Positions 48,025 through 57,090 are shown, counted from the stretch's first letter. The stretch: DNA of 64,000 bases from DASZIT01 sp035948855 (GCA_035948855.1 DASZIT010000057.1:1-64000), one strand, 5' to 3'. Numbers and translations: made by a program. The notes: generated by a model from the sequence alone, not told the origin.

Positions 48025-50741
48025 GATCGCTGATCCCCGGCCGGGGCGGCGGGATCCGCGGTTGCCGGTGTTTGGTGATCCGCCCCGGTGGCGGCGTTGG
48101 GCTTTGCCGGCAGCCTGACCACCATCGTGGTCCCGCCCCCCGGGGTGTCCTCCAGGTCGAGTTCCCCGCCCACGGCTTCGACGAAACCGCGGGCCACGGC
48201 CAGGCCCAGGCCTACCCCTACCCGGTTTTCGGAATCGCCCGACCTCTGGAATGGGTGGAACACCACCTCGCGGACCTCGGGCCGGATCCCCGGGCCTCTA
48301 TCGACTACCCGCAGATCCACCCGGCCGGCCACCGCCCCGGCTTCGATCCGTAATCCGGCGCCTTCGGCGTGGACCAGCCCGTTGTCGACCAGATTGGCTA
48401 CTGCCCGCTCGAGGAGCACCGGGTCGGTGTGCACCCGGGGGAGGTTTTCGGGTATCTCGACGCTGACGCCGGCAGCGCGGGGCCCGAGGCTGGCCAGCGC
48501 GGAGTCGACGACCTCGCCGATGTCGACGTCCCGGTCGATGACGTCCATGGATCCGGTCTGCAGCCGGCTCATGTCCAACAGGTTCTCCACCACCGCCGAG
48601 AGCCTGTCTGACTCGGCATCGATGGTTTGCACCAGGATCTTGGTCTCGCCGGGATCAAACTCCAATTGTTCGGACAGCAGGCTGCTCGACGCCGCCTTGA
48701 TCGAGGCCAGTGGAGTTCGAAGATCGTGGCTGACTGAGGCCAGCAGCGCGGAGAGCAGCTCATTGGCCCGAGACAGGGTGTCGGCTTCCTCGGCTTCGGC
48801 GTGCAGCCGTTGGCTGTCCAGGGCCACCGCCAGTTGGGCCGCGAATCCGGCCAGTATCTCCCGGTCCTCAGCGGAGAGCTGGGGCCCCCGCAGAGCCAGC
48901 GTTGCCCGGTCGCTGAGGGGGAGCGCCACCGACGCGTGCTCCGGCGAACGGGGTGGGTCGGCACCCACGGCAATCACCGTCTCCCAGAGGACCGGACCCG
49001 GGTTGCGGACCGGCGCCGGACCTGACCGCCGGGCGTCGTCCCCGTCGGTCTGCCGCCGCAAGATGGCCGCAGCATCGAGTCGAAAGGCGACGGCCAGGTC
49101 TTCGAGGAGGTCGGGCAGGGGATTGCCCTCCGGGGAGACGAGCCGGCCGGCCACCCGGGCCAACATGTGGGCATCAGCTCTGGCCTGGGCGGCCGCCATC
49201 GACCGTTGGGCCGCCAGGTTCACCAGCGTGCTCACCACACCGGCGGCGACCAGAAAGATGATGAGGGCGACGACGTCGCGGGCGTTGGCGATGGTCAGGG
49301 TGTGGATCGGCGGGGCAAAGAAGTAATTGGAAAGCAGGAACCCGGCCACCGCGGCCGTCACCGCCGGCCATATCCCGCCGACGATGGCCACGGCCATCAC
49401 CAGGATCAGGTAGGAGCTGAGCGCGGTGGAAAGCTCGATATGGGAGCGGTTGGCCGTGAGTATCAGGGTCGCGAGGGGAAACGTCAGCACGCCAAGGAGG
49501 ACCGCACCGACCTGCCGGCGTCGCGGCAACGGGGAGGCCAGGACCCTGCCAACGTGCACGTGCCGGTCGGCCCGTTGGCGGGCTGCGGTGGCGTCGGAGT
49601 CTCCGGCGGCTTCCGAGTCCGGCCGGTCCTCGTCGGTGGCGATGACGTGGACATCGAGTGATCCGCCGGAAGCCCGGATCACCGAGTTGACCACCGAACC
49701 CCGAACGAACTCGGTGAGCCGGCTCCGGTGGGTGGCGCCCATCACCAGCTGGGTGGCGCTCTCCGCCCTCGCCACCTGAACCAATGTCGGTGCCACCGCG
49801 GCGCCGACCACTTCGACATACCGGCCGCCCAGTTCCTCGAGCAGGGTGCGGTTCTTGATCAACCCGTCGGATCCCGAACCGGTGAGTCCGTCTTCGGACC
49901 GGATATGGACGCCGACCAGCTCCGCCTTGGTTCGCATGGCCATCCGCGCCGCCCGGCGCACCAGCACGGCTCCGCCGGGGGCGCCGCTCAAGGACACCAC
50001 CACCCGTTCCTTGGTCTCCCAAGGGCCGGCGATCCCGTGGCGCTCCCGATAGTCCTGCAACTCTTCGTCCACCCGGTCGGCCAGCCACAGCAAGGCGAGC
50101 TCCCGGAGGGCGGTCAGATTGCCGGTGCGAAAGTAGTTGCCGAGCGCGGCGTCGATGCGGTCTGGCGGATAGACATTGCCGTGGGCCAACCGTCGCTGGA
50201 GCGCCTCGGGAGCCATGTCGACCAGCTCGATCTGGTCGGCCGAACGAACCACACCGTCGGGAACCGTCTCTCGTTGGACGACCCCGGTGATTCCTTCGAC
50301 AACGTCGTTGAGAGACTCGAGGTGTTGCAGGTTGACAGTGGAGATGACATTGATGCCGGCATCCAGGAGCTCTTCGACGTCCTGCCACCGCTTGGCGTTC
50401 CGGGAGCCGGGAACGTTGGTGTGGGCCAGCTCGTCGACGAGGGCGAGCTCGGGGTGGCGGGCCAGGAGCCCGTCGAGGTCGAGCTCGTAGAAGGTCTGGT
50501 CCCGGTAGACGACCGGCTTGCGAGCCAGCACCTCGAGATCCCGCAATTGGGCTTCGGTCTGCGGACGACCGTGGGTGTCGACCCAACCGACCACCACATC
50601 GGTACCGCGTTCCCGGCGCCGCCATCCCTCGTTGAGCATGGCGAACGTCTTCCCCACTCCGGGAGCGGCCCCCAGGTAGAGCCGGAGCTTTCCTCGTGCC
50701 ACCCGCTTACCCGGCCCGCGTATACGAGAGGTGGAAATCAT
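48021..50741 (-). CDS. kdpD: KdpD-like sensor histidine kinase
   Basis: A 906-residue kinase with the full KdpD layout. It starts with an N-terminal KdpD domain with Walker A (LYLGAAPGVGKTFAML) and VDELAHTNVPGSRN. A Usp-like domain (about 250-370) follows, then four membrane helices of the DUF4118 type (about 405-500). A GAF-like region, HisKA (SVSHDLRTPLASIKAAS) and an ATPase domain with NLVDNGLVHAEG and GVGLGLAVARGFVE complete it. The ATG at 50741 overlaps a small upstream frame by 35 bases; a GTG at 50702 (VARGKLRLYLG) would remove the overlap and matches the usual KdpD N-terminus, so it may be the true start. Confidence 0.88.
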   Translation of the reverse strand: MISTSRIRGPGKRVARGKLRLYLGAAPGVGKTFAMLNEGWRRRERGTDVVVGWVDTHGRPQTEAQLRDLEVLARKPVVYRDQTFYELDLDGLLARHPELALVDELAHTNVPGSRNAKRWQDVEELLDAGINVISTVNLQHLESLNDVVEGITGVVQRETVPDGVVRSADQIELVDMAPEALQRRLAHGNVYPPDRIDAALGNYFRTGNLTALRELALLWLADRVDEELQDYRERHGIAGPWETKERVVVSLSGAPGGAVLVRRAARMAMRTKAELVGVHIRSEDGLTGSGSDGLIKNRTLLEELGGRYVEVVGAAVAPTLVQVARAESATQLVMGATHRSRLTEFVRGSVVNSVIRASGGSLDVHVIATDEDRPDSEAAGDSDATAARQRADRHVHVGRVLASPLPRRRQVGAVLLGVLTFPLATLILTANRSHIELSTALSSYLILVMAVAIVGGIWPAVTAAVAGFLLSNYFFAPPIHTLTIANARDVVALIIFLVAAGVVSTLVNLAAQRSMAAAQARADAHMLARVAGRLVSPEGNPLPDLLEDLAVAFRLDAAAILRRQTDGDDARRSGPAPVRNPGPVLWETVIAVGADPPRSPEHASVALPLSDRATLALRGPQLSAEDREILAGFAAQLAVALDSQRLHAEAEEADTLSRANELLSALLASVSHDLRTPLASIKAASSSLLSEQLEFDPGETKILVQTIDAESDRLSAVVENLLDMSRLQTGSMDVIDRDVDIGEVVDSALASLGPRAAGVSVEIPENLPRVHTDPVLLERAVANLVDNGLVHAEGAGLRIEAGAVAGRVDLRVVDRGPGIRPEVREVVFHPFQRSGDSENRVGVGLGLAVARGFVEAVGGELDLEDTPGGGTTMVVRLPAKPNAATGADHQTPATADPAAPAGDQRS

Positions 50742-50895
50742 GGGTCCAGCCCGAACCGGGTTCTGCCGTCTCGGAGAGGTCGGTGCGCTGGATGAGAAGC
50801 TGCCCGCCGGCCATCCACTCGAAGACGCTGCGCCCGTCGGCCACTGTCACCGGTTGGTCACCCGGAAAGTAACGCTTGGACGGGATGGCGGTCAT
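50707..50895 (-). pseudogene. short remnant of a lipocalin-like/DUF1579-type protein, or a small gene of unknown role
   Basis: A 62-residue frame. The middle, DGRSVFEWMAGGQLLIQRTD, looks like the 'GRTxFEWLPGGxFLVQR' strand pair found inside roughly 150-residue DUF1579/FABP-like proteins. The rest of such a protein is missing on both sides. A GAGGAACC-like stretch precedes the ATG (50895). It ends four bases before the alternative kdpD start at 50702. It may be a decayed gene or a short leader translated with kdpD. Confidence 0.35.
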
Positions 50896-50990
50896 CGGGT
50901 TCCTCCTGGAAACAAACCGATGCTAGGTCTGGTTGCGGGCGACCAGGGTAGTGGTCGGCCACTACGATGCTTTGGCGATCGGAGGCTGAC

Positions 50991-51749
50991 ATGAGAATCG
51001 CCGTCGCCGGCGGCACCGGCACCGTCGGGAAGTACGTGGTGTTGGCGGCCGACCAGGCCGGACTTCAGGTCACCGTGCTCAGTCGGAGGGTCGGCGTCGA
51101 CGTGCAGACCGGCGAAGGGCTGGAGGCCGCTCTGGTCGGCGTCGACGTGATCGTCGATGCCATCAATGCCGAATCCATGAGCCGATCCAAGGCCACCGTC
51201 ATCTTCACCGAGACGACCCGCCGGCTGCAACGGGTCGGAGCCGCCCAGGGGGTCTCGCGGCTGGTCACCCTGTCCATCGTCGGCATCGACCGGGTCCCGT
51301 TCGGGTACTACCAGGCGAAGCTGGCCCAGGAGGCCGCCGCCCTCGAGGGCCCGCTGCCGGCCACCATCGTGCGGGCCACCCAGTTCCACGAGTTCCCCGC
51401 CCAGGCGCTCAAGCGGGTGCGCATCGGGCCCGTCGCCCTGATGCCGCAGATGACGGTCCAGCCGGTCGCCGCCCGCTCGGTCGGAGAGGTGCTGCTCAAG
51501 GTGGCCGGCACCCAACACGCCGACACCACCATCGAGGTCGCCGGTCCCGAGCCCGCCGAGATGGTCGACCTGGCTCGGGCCACCGCCGCCCGTCTTGGAC
51601 AGCGGATCGCGGTGGTTCCCATCCGCCTCCCCGGCCAGGCCGGCAAGGCGATGAGGAGCGGTGGACTGCTCCCCGATCCCGGTGCACACCTGGTCGGCCC
51701 TCGATTCGACGAATGGCTGATTGGCGAAGACCTGGACGCCGTCGGCTGA
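50991..51749 (+). CDS. NAD(P)-binding NmrA-like protein
   Basis: A 252-residue atypical SDR. It begins MRIAVAGGTGTVGKYVVLAA, the NAD(P)-binding GxxGxxG, followed by VTVLSRRVGVDVQTGEGL. The mid-region (SIVGIDRVPFGYYQAKLAQE) fits NmrA-like/TMR-like proteins, which often bind rather than turn over the cofactor. Typical catalytic Tyr-Lys positions appear as YYQAK. GGAGG precedes the ATG at 50991 by 5 bases. The aldo/keto reductase gene follows on the same strand after 43 bases, so they may be cotranscribed. Confidence 0.8.
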   Translation: MRIAVAGGTGTVGKYVVLAADQAGLQVTVLSRRVGVDVQTGEGLEAALVGVDVIVDAINAESMSRSKATVIFTETTRRLQRVGAAQGVSRLVTLSIVGIDRVPFGYYQAKLAQEAAALEGPLPATIVRATQFHEFPAQALKRVRIGPVALMPQMTVQPVAARSVGEVLLKVAGTQHADTTIEVAGPEPAEMVDLARATAARLGQRIAVVPIRLPGQAGKAMRSGGLLPDPGAHLVGPRFDEWLIGEDLDAVG

Positions 51750-51792
51750 CTCCCCCCTCATGGTCGAGGGGTTGGCCGCTACCATCTGCCCC

Positions 51793-52821
51793 ATGGAGCT
51801 TCGTACCCTCGGTCGTACTGGTGTAAAAGTCAGCCCGCTCTGCCTCGGAGCCATGATGTTCGGGGCCTGGGGAGAATCCGACCACGACGAGTCGATCCGT
51901 ATCATTCACCGCGCCCTCGACGCCGGCATCAACTTCGTCGACACCGCTGACGTCTATTCCGCCGGCGAGTCCGAGGAGATCGTGGGCAAAGCGCTGGCCC
52001 AGGTAAAGCGCGAAAAGATCGTCCTGGCCACCAAGGTGCACGGTGCGATGGGGCGCGATCCCAACGCCCAGGGGAACTCCCGTCGCTGGATCATCGCCGA
52101 GTGCGAGAACAGCCTGCGCCGGCTGGGCACCGACTACATCGACCTCTACCAGATCCATCGGCCGTCCCCCGACACCGATATCGACGAGACCCTCGGCGCG
52201 CTCACCGATCTGGTCCGGTCGGGCAAGGTCCGGTACATCGGGAGCTCGACGTTTCCCGCCGACGACATCGTCGAGGCCCAATGGGTGGCCGAGCGCCGGG
52301 GCCGGGAGCGGTTCGTCACCGAACAACCGCCCTATTCGATGCTGGTGCGCAGTGTCGAGGCCGACGTCCTGCCTAGGTGCCAACAGTTCGGCATGGGGGT
52401 GTTGTCCTGGAGCCCGTTGGCCGGCGGCTGGCTCTCGGGTGCGTTTGGCCAGGGCAAGGACAACACCAGCCGGCGCTCGGCCATGCTGCCGGACCGCTAC
52501 GACATGACGGTGCCCGACAACGCTCGGAAGCTCGACGCGGTGACCGCCCTTTACGAGGTGGCCGACGAGGCCGGCCTCAGTTTGATCCAATTGGCGCTGG
52601 GGTTCGTGCTCGAGCATCCAGCCGTCACCTCGCCGATCATCGGCCCCCGGACGATGGAGCACCTGGAGTCGCAGCTTCCGGCCCTCGAATTACGACTGAG
52701 CCGGGACATTCTGGACCGCATCGACGAGATCGTGCCCCCGGGAGCCAACCTGAACGCCGGCGACATCGGGTGGGTTCCGGCCGCCGTCGCCGATCCCTCC
52801 CTCCGCCGTCGCCCGCTCTGA
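51793..52821 (+). CDS. aldo/keto reductase
   Basis: A 342-residue NADPH-dependent oxidoreductase with the (beta/alpha)8 signatures: MELRTLGRTGVKVSPLCLG, the catalytic Asp-Tyr in FVDTADVYSAGESEE, the Lys in VLATKVHGAMG, and the His in YIDLYQIHRPSPDTD. The cofactor end reads TSPIIGPRTMEHLESQL. The substrate is unknown; the family reduces carbonyls in sugars, ketones and xenobiotics. The ATG at 51793 is chosen at the start of homology. It lies between the NmrA-like gene and the P450 gene, 19 bases before the latter, suggesting a small oxidation/reduction operon. Confidence 0.88.
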   Translation: MELRTLGRTGVKVSPLCLGAMMFGAWGESDHDESIRIIHRALDAGINFVDTADVYSAGESEEIVGKALAQVKREKIVLATKVHGAMGRDPNAQGNSRRWIIAECENSLRRLGTDYIDLYQIHRPSPDTDIDETLGALTDLVRSGKVRYIGSSTFPADDIVEAQWVAERRGRERFVTEQPPYSMLVRSVEADVLPRCQQFGMGVLSWSPLAGGWLSGAFGQGKDNTSRRSAMLPDRYDMTVPDNARKLDAVTALYEVADEAGLSLIQLALGFVLEHPAVTSPIIGPRTMEHLESQLPALELRLSRDILDRIDEIVPPGANLNAGDIGWVPAAVADPSLRRRPL

Positions 52822-52840
52822 AACCGGCCCGGGTCCGAGC

Positions 52841-54043
52841 ATGAATCCGCTGCCGGAGTTCGACCCGTTCTCGGACGAGTACTTCGACGACCCGTATGAC
52901 CTCTACCGCCGGATGCGGGACGAGGCCCCGGTATCGTTCAACGACCATTACGGGTTCTGGGCGTTGTTTCGATACGAGGATGTGTGCCGGGCCCACAAGG
53001 AGTGGCAGTCCTTCTCCTCGAGCCATGGCGTCGATCTCGCCACCCTGAGCCAGTCGCCGGAAGAGGCTCGGCAGTTCGCGGGCATCATCACGCTGGACCC
53101 GCCCGAACACGACCGGTTGCGGGCCCTGGTGAGCCGGGCTTTCACCCCCCGGGCGGTAGCCAGCCTCGAACCGATGATCACCGAGGTCATCGTCGGATTC
53201 CTCGACGCGGTTGACGGCGACGGCTTCGACGCGGTTGCCGATTTCTCCGGCCCGTTTCCGGTCGAGATCATCTCCCGCATGCTCGGGGTCCCCGAGCCCG
53301 ACCGGCAGCAGATCCGCCACCGGCTCGACCTGATGCTCCATCGAGAGCCCGGCCAGATGGACCCGACGCCGGAGGGCACCGGGGCGGCGGTCGACAGCGT
53401 CTCCTACTTTCTGGACTTGGTCGCCGACAAACGCAAGCACCCCGGCGACGACATGATCAGCCGTCTGATCGAGGCGGAGGTCGACCGGGATGATGGGGAG
53501 GTCACCCGATTGGACGATGTCGAGATCGCCGGGTTCGCGGTGTTGCTGGGGGGAGCGGGGGCGGAGACGGTAACCAAACTGGTGGGCAACGCAGTTGTGC
53601 TCTTCGCTCGCAACCCCACCGAGTGGAACAAGGTGTTGGACGATCCCGGCAAGATCGGGGGCGCGGTGGAAGAGATTCTGCGCTACTTGCCCCCCGCCCA
53701 ATACCAGGGGCGGTTCTCGGTACGCGATTCGGTCTTCGCCGGGGTCGCCATCCCGGCCGGGCACCCGACCATCCTGGTCACCGGATCCGCCACCCGGGAT
53801 GAGCGCTTCTACGACCGCCCCGACACCTTCGACATCGATCGGCCGGCCAGCCTGGCCCTCGGGTTCGGCTATGGCATCCACAGCTGTCTGGGTGCTGCCC
53901 TTGCCCGCCTGGAGAGCCGGATCGCCATCCGCGAGTTGGCCCATCGGTGGCCGAAGTACGAAGTGGACGAAAGCGGATGCCGGCGGGTCCACATGTCGAA
54001 CGTGGCCGGCTATTCGCGGGTGCCGCTCCGGCCGGTAGGCTGA
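52841..54043 (+). CDS. cytochrome P450
   Basis: A 400-residue soluble bacterial P450. It has the oxygen-binding I-helix GGAGAETVTKL, the ExxR motif EEILRYLPP, and the haem-binding loop LGFGYGIHSCLGAALARLE with axial Cys349. ITLDPPEHDRLRALVSRAFTP is the usual C-helix region. The I-helix carries Glu-Thr after the Gly pair, normal for monooxygenation. Electrons would come from a ferredoxin; the 3-Cys ferredoxins at 22395 and 33153 are of a suitable kind but far away. Substrate unknown. The last 34 bases overlap the facing sigma-GAF-ANTAR gene. Confidence 0.9.
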   Translation: MNPLPEFDPFSDEYFDDPYDLYRRMRDEAPVSFNDHYGFWALFRYEDVCRAHKEWQSFSSSHGVDLATLSQSPEEARQFAGIITLDPPEHDRLRALVSRAFTPRAVASLEPMITEVIVGFLDAVDGDGFDAVADFSGPFPVEIISRMLGVPEPDRQQIRHRLDLMLHREPGQMDPTPEGTGAAVDSVSYFLDLVADKRKHPGDDMISRLIEAEVDRDDGEVTRLDDVEIAGFAVLLGGAGAETVTKLVGNAVVLFARNPTEWNKVLDDPGKIGGAVEEILRYLPPAQYQGRFSVRDSVFAGVAIPAGHPTILVTGSATRDERFYDRPDTFDIDRPASLALGFGYGIHSCLGAALARLESRIAIRELAHRWPKYEVDESGCRRVHMSNVAGYSRVPLRPVG

Positions 54044-55428
54044 CCCTCGCCGCCGTTCGGCGGCGGTTCCGTTCGGGTCGCCGGTCGGTCCCCGGTGTCG
54101 ACTAGGTCCTGGGCCACCTCCCGGAGCCTGACGTTGAGGTGTTGGGAAGCCCGACGCAAGATGTCGAAGGCCTGGTCGGAAGTGATCCGCTCGCGTTCCA
54201 TCAGGATCCCCTGGGCCTGACCGATGAGCTCCCGGGTGGCCAGGGCCTGGTTCAGGTTGTCGGCCCGCCGGTGCTCGTCTTCGTGGGAGCGAGCTCCGCC
54301 CAGGGCCAGCCCGGACAGGGTGGCGAAGATCAGCCCCTTGGCCCGGTCGGTGGCCCCGAACGCCCGGGGGTAGCGGGCGTACAGGTTGAGGGCCCCCAGT
54401 GTGCCTTCGGCATAGAGGTGGTAGGCCAGCGCGCAACGGGCTCCCGCCGCGGACGCCTCGGGCCCGAACGTGGGCCATCGGCTGTCGTCGGCCAGGTCTT
54501 CGGCGTAGACGGTCGTTCGCTGGCCGATGGCGTCGAGGCAGGGTCCTTCACCGGTCATCTGCTGGAGGCCGTCGATGGCGATCACCAGTGGATCAGAGTG
54601 GACTGCGGTGGTCACCTCTTCGCCGTTCACGGTGAAGATGCCGGCAAAGTCGCATCCCTCGATGGCCGCCACCGCCTGGTCGACCACCGCCTGCAGCGTG
54701 TCGGCCACGCTCCCGGCCGCGAACAGCGCCCGGGCAACTTCTGAGAGGTTGTCGGTGAGCTCCGCGGTGGTCTCGGGATCGGCCATGTCCTCAACTCCTC
54801 CCCCCATTTTATCGAAAAATGCACCAACGGCCAACCTGGCTCGGAGCTCGGTCATGCACGCCTGGAGGTGAACCTTGACGGCGCCGTCCTGCTGTCGGAG
54901 GAGCTCCGCGACTTCGTCGTAGGTGTGCTCGCCGAAGTAGGCGGAGACGATGGCCCGCAGCTTGGCGTCGGGAAGGTGGGCCAACAGCGCCCAGGCCTCG
55001 TCGCCGGTGAGCCGGACCCGCCCTCCCGGCCCCGATCCGTGTCCGGACCTGGGCCGGAGGCCCCGAGGCGCGTTGATCGTGAGTTGCCGGCTGGCCTCTT
55101 TGTACGCCCGGGTCAGCAGGTGGTTTCGCAGAGACCCTCGCTCGGGGTTGTATCGCTCGGGAGCTCGCCACAATGCCAGGAAGACCTCGTGGGTCACGTC
55201 CTCGGCGTCGCCGGCTTCGCCGCGGTCGCACATCCGGCTGGCCAATCCGTATACCGACGGACCGTGGCGACGGTGCGCCTCGGCCAGCGCCTCCTCGTGG
55301 CCGCGCTCGATGCCGACGATGAGAGCCGCGTCGGATGGATCGTCGCTGTCGTCGGCAACGGCCGGTCGACCGCCGTTGTCGGAACCGATCGACGGCTGAC
55401 CGCCGTCCTCGGAGTTGGCTTTCCTCAT
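54010..55428 (-). CDS. ECF-type sigma factor fused to GAF and ANTAR domains
   Basis: A 472-residue single frame with three parts. Residues about 30-205 are sigma: region 2 (DAEDVTHEVFLALWRAPERYNPERGSL without interruption in the protein) and region 4 (YDEVAELLRQQDGAVKVHLQ). Residues about 235-375 are GAF (VDQAVAAIEGCDFAGIF, TGEGPCLDAIGQR, LGALNLYA). Residues about 385-450 are ANTAR (ATRELIGQAQGILMERERI, AFDILRRASQHLNVRLREVA). ANTAR binds RNA and prevents termination; sigma region 2/4 directs polymerase. At the junction lies an ATG (54786) with GGAGGAG about 8 bases before it, so a separate GAF-ANTAR protein of about 258 residues may also be made. It overlaps the P450 3' end. Confidence 0.8.
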   Translation of the reverse strand: MRKANSEDGGQPSIGSDNGGRPAVADDSDDPSDAALIVGIERGHEEALAEAHRRHGPSVYGLASRMCDRGEAGDAEDVTHEVFLALWRAPERYNPERGSLRNHLLTRAYKEASRQLTINAPRGLRPRSGHGSGPGGRVRLTGDEAWALLAHLPDAKLRAIVSAYFGEHTYDEVAELLRQQDGAVKVHLQACMTELRARLAVGAFFDKMGGGVEDMADPETTAELTDNLSEVARALFAAGSVADTLQAVVDQAVAAIEGCDFAGIFTVNGEEVTTAVHSDPLVIAIDGLQQMTGEGPCLDAIGQRTTVYAEDLADDSRWPTFGPEASAAGARCALAYHLYAEGTLGALNLYARYPRAFGATDRAKGLIFATLSGLALGGARSHEDEHRRADNLNQALATRELIGQAQGILMERERITSDQAFDILRRASQHLNVRLREVAQDLVDTGDRPATRTEPPPNGGEGQPTGRSGTRE

Positions 55429-55438
55429 CGCTTCGAAC

Positions 55439-55681
55439 CTAGGTATCGCCCGAGTAGCGGATGGGACGACCGCCGCCCAGCTCCGAGAACCGCTCGTTCA
55501 GCGCGTGGGCCAACACGTCATGGTCGTGTGGGCTGGGCAACCGGGTGCCGAGCAAGATGGCCTCCACCTGCAACGAGGTGCTCATGCCACCCAGGGCAAA
55601 GTAGCGCAGGAAGAATTCGCCCTTGGACAGGTGGGCGTCATGTCGGGCCTGATCCAACCGGGCGTCAGCGTTTCCGACCAC
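55439..55681 (-). CDS. small conserved protein upstream of the sigma-GAF-ANTAR gene
   Basis: An 80-residue protein read from a GTG at 55681: it contains DARLDQARHDAHLSKGEFF, RYFALGGMSTSLQVEAILLG and HDHDVLAHALNERFSELGGG. I recognise this as resembling short conserved actinobacterial proteins of unknown role with LSxGELWLRYFxLGG and HDxLAxALNERF segments. It ends 10 bases before the start of the sigma-GAF-ANTAR gene on the same strand, so the two are probably one operon. The longer frame that runs further upstream is antisense to the methyltransferase gene and not credible. Confidence 0.6.
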   Translation of the reverse strand: MVGNADARLDQARHDAHLSKGEFFLRYFALGGMSTSLQVEAILLGTRLPSPHDHDVLAHALNERFSELGGGRPIRYSGDT

Positions 55682-56041
55682 GGGTCTCTCTTCAACGCCT
55701 GGTGCCGAACATGGCGAAAACGGGCGTGTTGATGGGGTGGTGGGTCGAGGCACTCGACACGGGGACCGGTTACCTCCATGCACACACCCGTGGGCGTGGG
55801 CCGTGACCCGCCATATCCCTCGCTGTCGAAGGCACCTGCCAATTACTAGGGTACTCCTCCCAACGCCAACGTGACCCGACCGTTCCCGCCCGGCGATCGC
55901 CCGGCCGGTGATGGCGGGGGTGCCAACCCAAAGAGTGGCCACGGCCTGGGATTTCGCACCGTCGTCGACCGCCGCCGGGAACCGGCGGTTGCGGGGGCGG
56001 CGACCTTCGCGTCGATTCTGCCGGTTCACTACGGTAGATGC
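55682..56041. other. 360-base divergent intergenic region, no gene recognised
   Basis: It lies between the start of the small conserved protein gene (minus) and the methyltransferase gene (plus). Frames crossing it give Pro/Arg-rich translations without family resemblance. It should hold the promoters of both units. No RNA gene or clear inverted repeat was recognised. Confidence 0.5.
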
Positions 56042-57070
56042 ATGCAGGAGGGCCCACCGGAGTTCGCGCTGATCGATCTCGCATCGATGCGGGGCCTCGA
56101 AATTGGGCCGTTGGCCAACCCGAAGGTAGGTAAGGACCGGGGACCCATCACCTATCTCGATCACGCCAGCACCGAGGAGCTCAAGCGGAAGTACGCCACC
56201 AACGGCCAGCTTGCCGATCAGATCGATTCGCTGGTCGAGGTAGATATCGTGCAGCACGACAACCAGACCCTCGGCGAGGCGGTCGGCGCCGACCAACCGT
56301 TCGACTACGTGATTGCCGCCCACGTGTTCGAACACATCCCGTTCCTGGTCGATTGGTTGTCTCAGGTGGAATCGGTGTTGGTGACCGGTGGCATTCTGTC
56401 GCTGGTCATACCGGACAAGCGCTTCACCTTTGACCTGAACCGCCGGGTCACCGAGTTCGGCGAGGTCCTCGATGCCCATCTCCGCAGCATCAAGGCGCCC
56501 ACCTTCGCTCAGTTGTTTGATTTCTTTGCCCATACCGTGACCATCGATGGCATGGTGGACACCCCGGCAATCTGGGCGGGTACCGCGGACTACTCCGGGG
56601 TGGTGCGGGACGATGTCCCCGATAGCGACATCGCCGCCTTCGGGATCTGTCTCGACCAGCAGAAGCGGCCCTCCTTCGTCGACATCCATTGCCAGGTGTT
56701 CACCCCGACGTCGTTCCTGGACATCTTTGAGAAGCTGGTGAAGCTGGATCTGGTCAATTTTGAGATCGGGACCTTCTTCGACACCCGGGTGAACACCTTC
56801 GAGTTCCATGTGAGCCTGCGCAAGGTCGACGTCGAGCAGGAGCGCAGCCAGATCCGGGCGCAGCAGTACGCCTCCGTGGTCGTGGCCCGGAAGGTCATTG
56901 CCGCCGGGCAGCCGCCGGGATCACTTCCATCGGTCACCACCGGCCCGGCCACCAACGGCGTAGTCACCGAATCCGCGGGGATCGAGCTGAGTGGCCTGGA
57001 GAAACGGGCGCTGTTGCTCAAGCGACGGGTGATGCACCGGTTACGGCACCGGGTTCCCTTGAACCCCTGA
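56042..57070 (+). CDS. SAM-dependent methyltransferase domain protein, paralogue of 39385-40371
   Basis: A 342-residue protein with the same design as the gene at 39385-40371. It has MRGLEIGPLANPKV (motif I), YLDHASTEELKRKYATN, PFDYVIAAHVFEHIPFLVDW, and SVLVTGGILSLVIPDKRFTF. The C-terminal half has FVDIHCQVFTPTSFLDIFEKL. The two share most core motifs but differ clearly over the last ~80 residues, so they are diverged paralogues. The ATG at 56042 is where the shared sequence starts; a frame open to 55871 adds an unrelated Arg/Pro-rich stretch. It is a single gene convergent with the SufR-like operon. Substrate unknown; sugar or glycan methylation is possible. Confidence 0.8.
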   Translation: MQEGPPEFALIDLASMRGLEIGPLANPKVGKDRGPITYLDHASTEELKRKYATNGQLADQIDSLVEVDIVQHDNQTLGEAVGADQPFDYVIAAHVFEHIPFLVDWLSQVESVLVTGGILSLVIPDKRFTFDLNRRVTEFGEVLDAHLRSIKAPTFAQLFDFFAHTVTIDGMVDTPAIWAGTADYSGVVRDDVPDSDIAAFGICLDQQKRPSFVDIHCQVFTPTSFLDIFEKLVKLDLVNFEIGTFFDTRVNTFEFHVSLRKVDVEQERSQIRAQQYASVVVARKVIAAGQPPGSLPSVTTGPATNGVVTESAGIELSGLEKRALLLKRRVMHRLRHRVPLNP

Positions 57071-57090
57071 GGCCCCACCGGACGGGGGGG

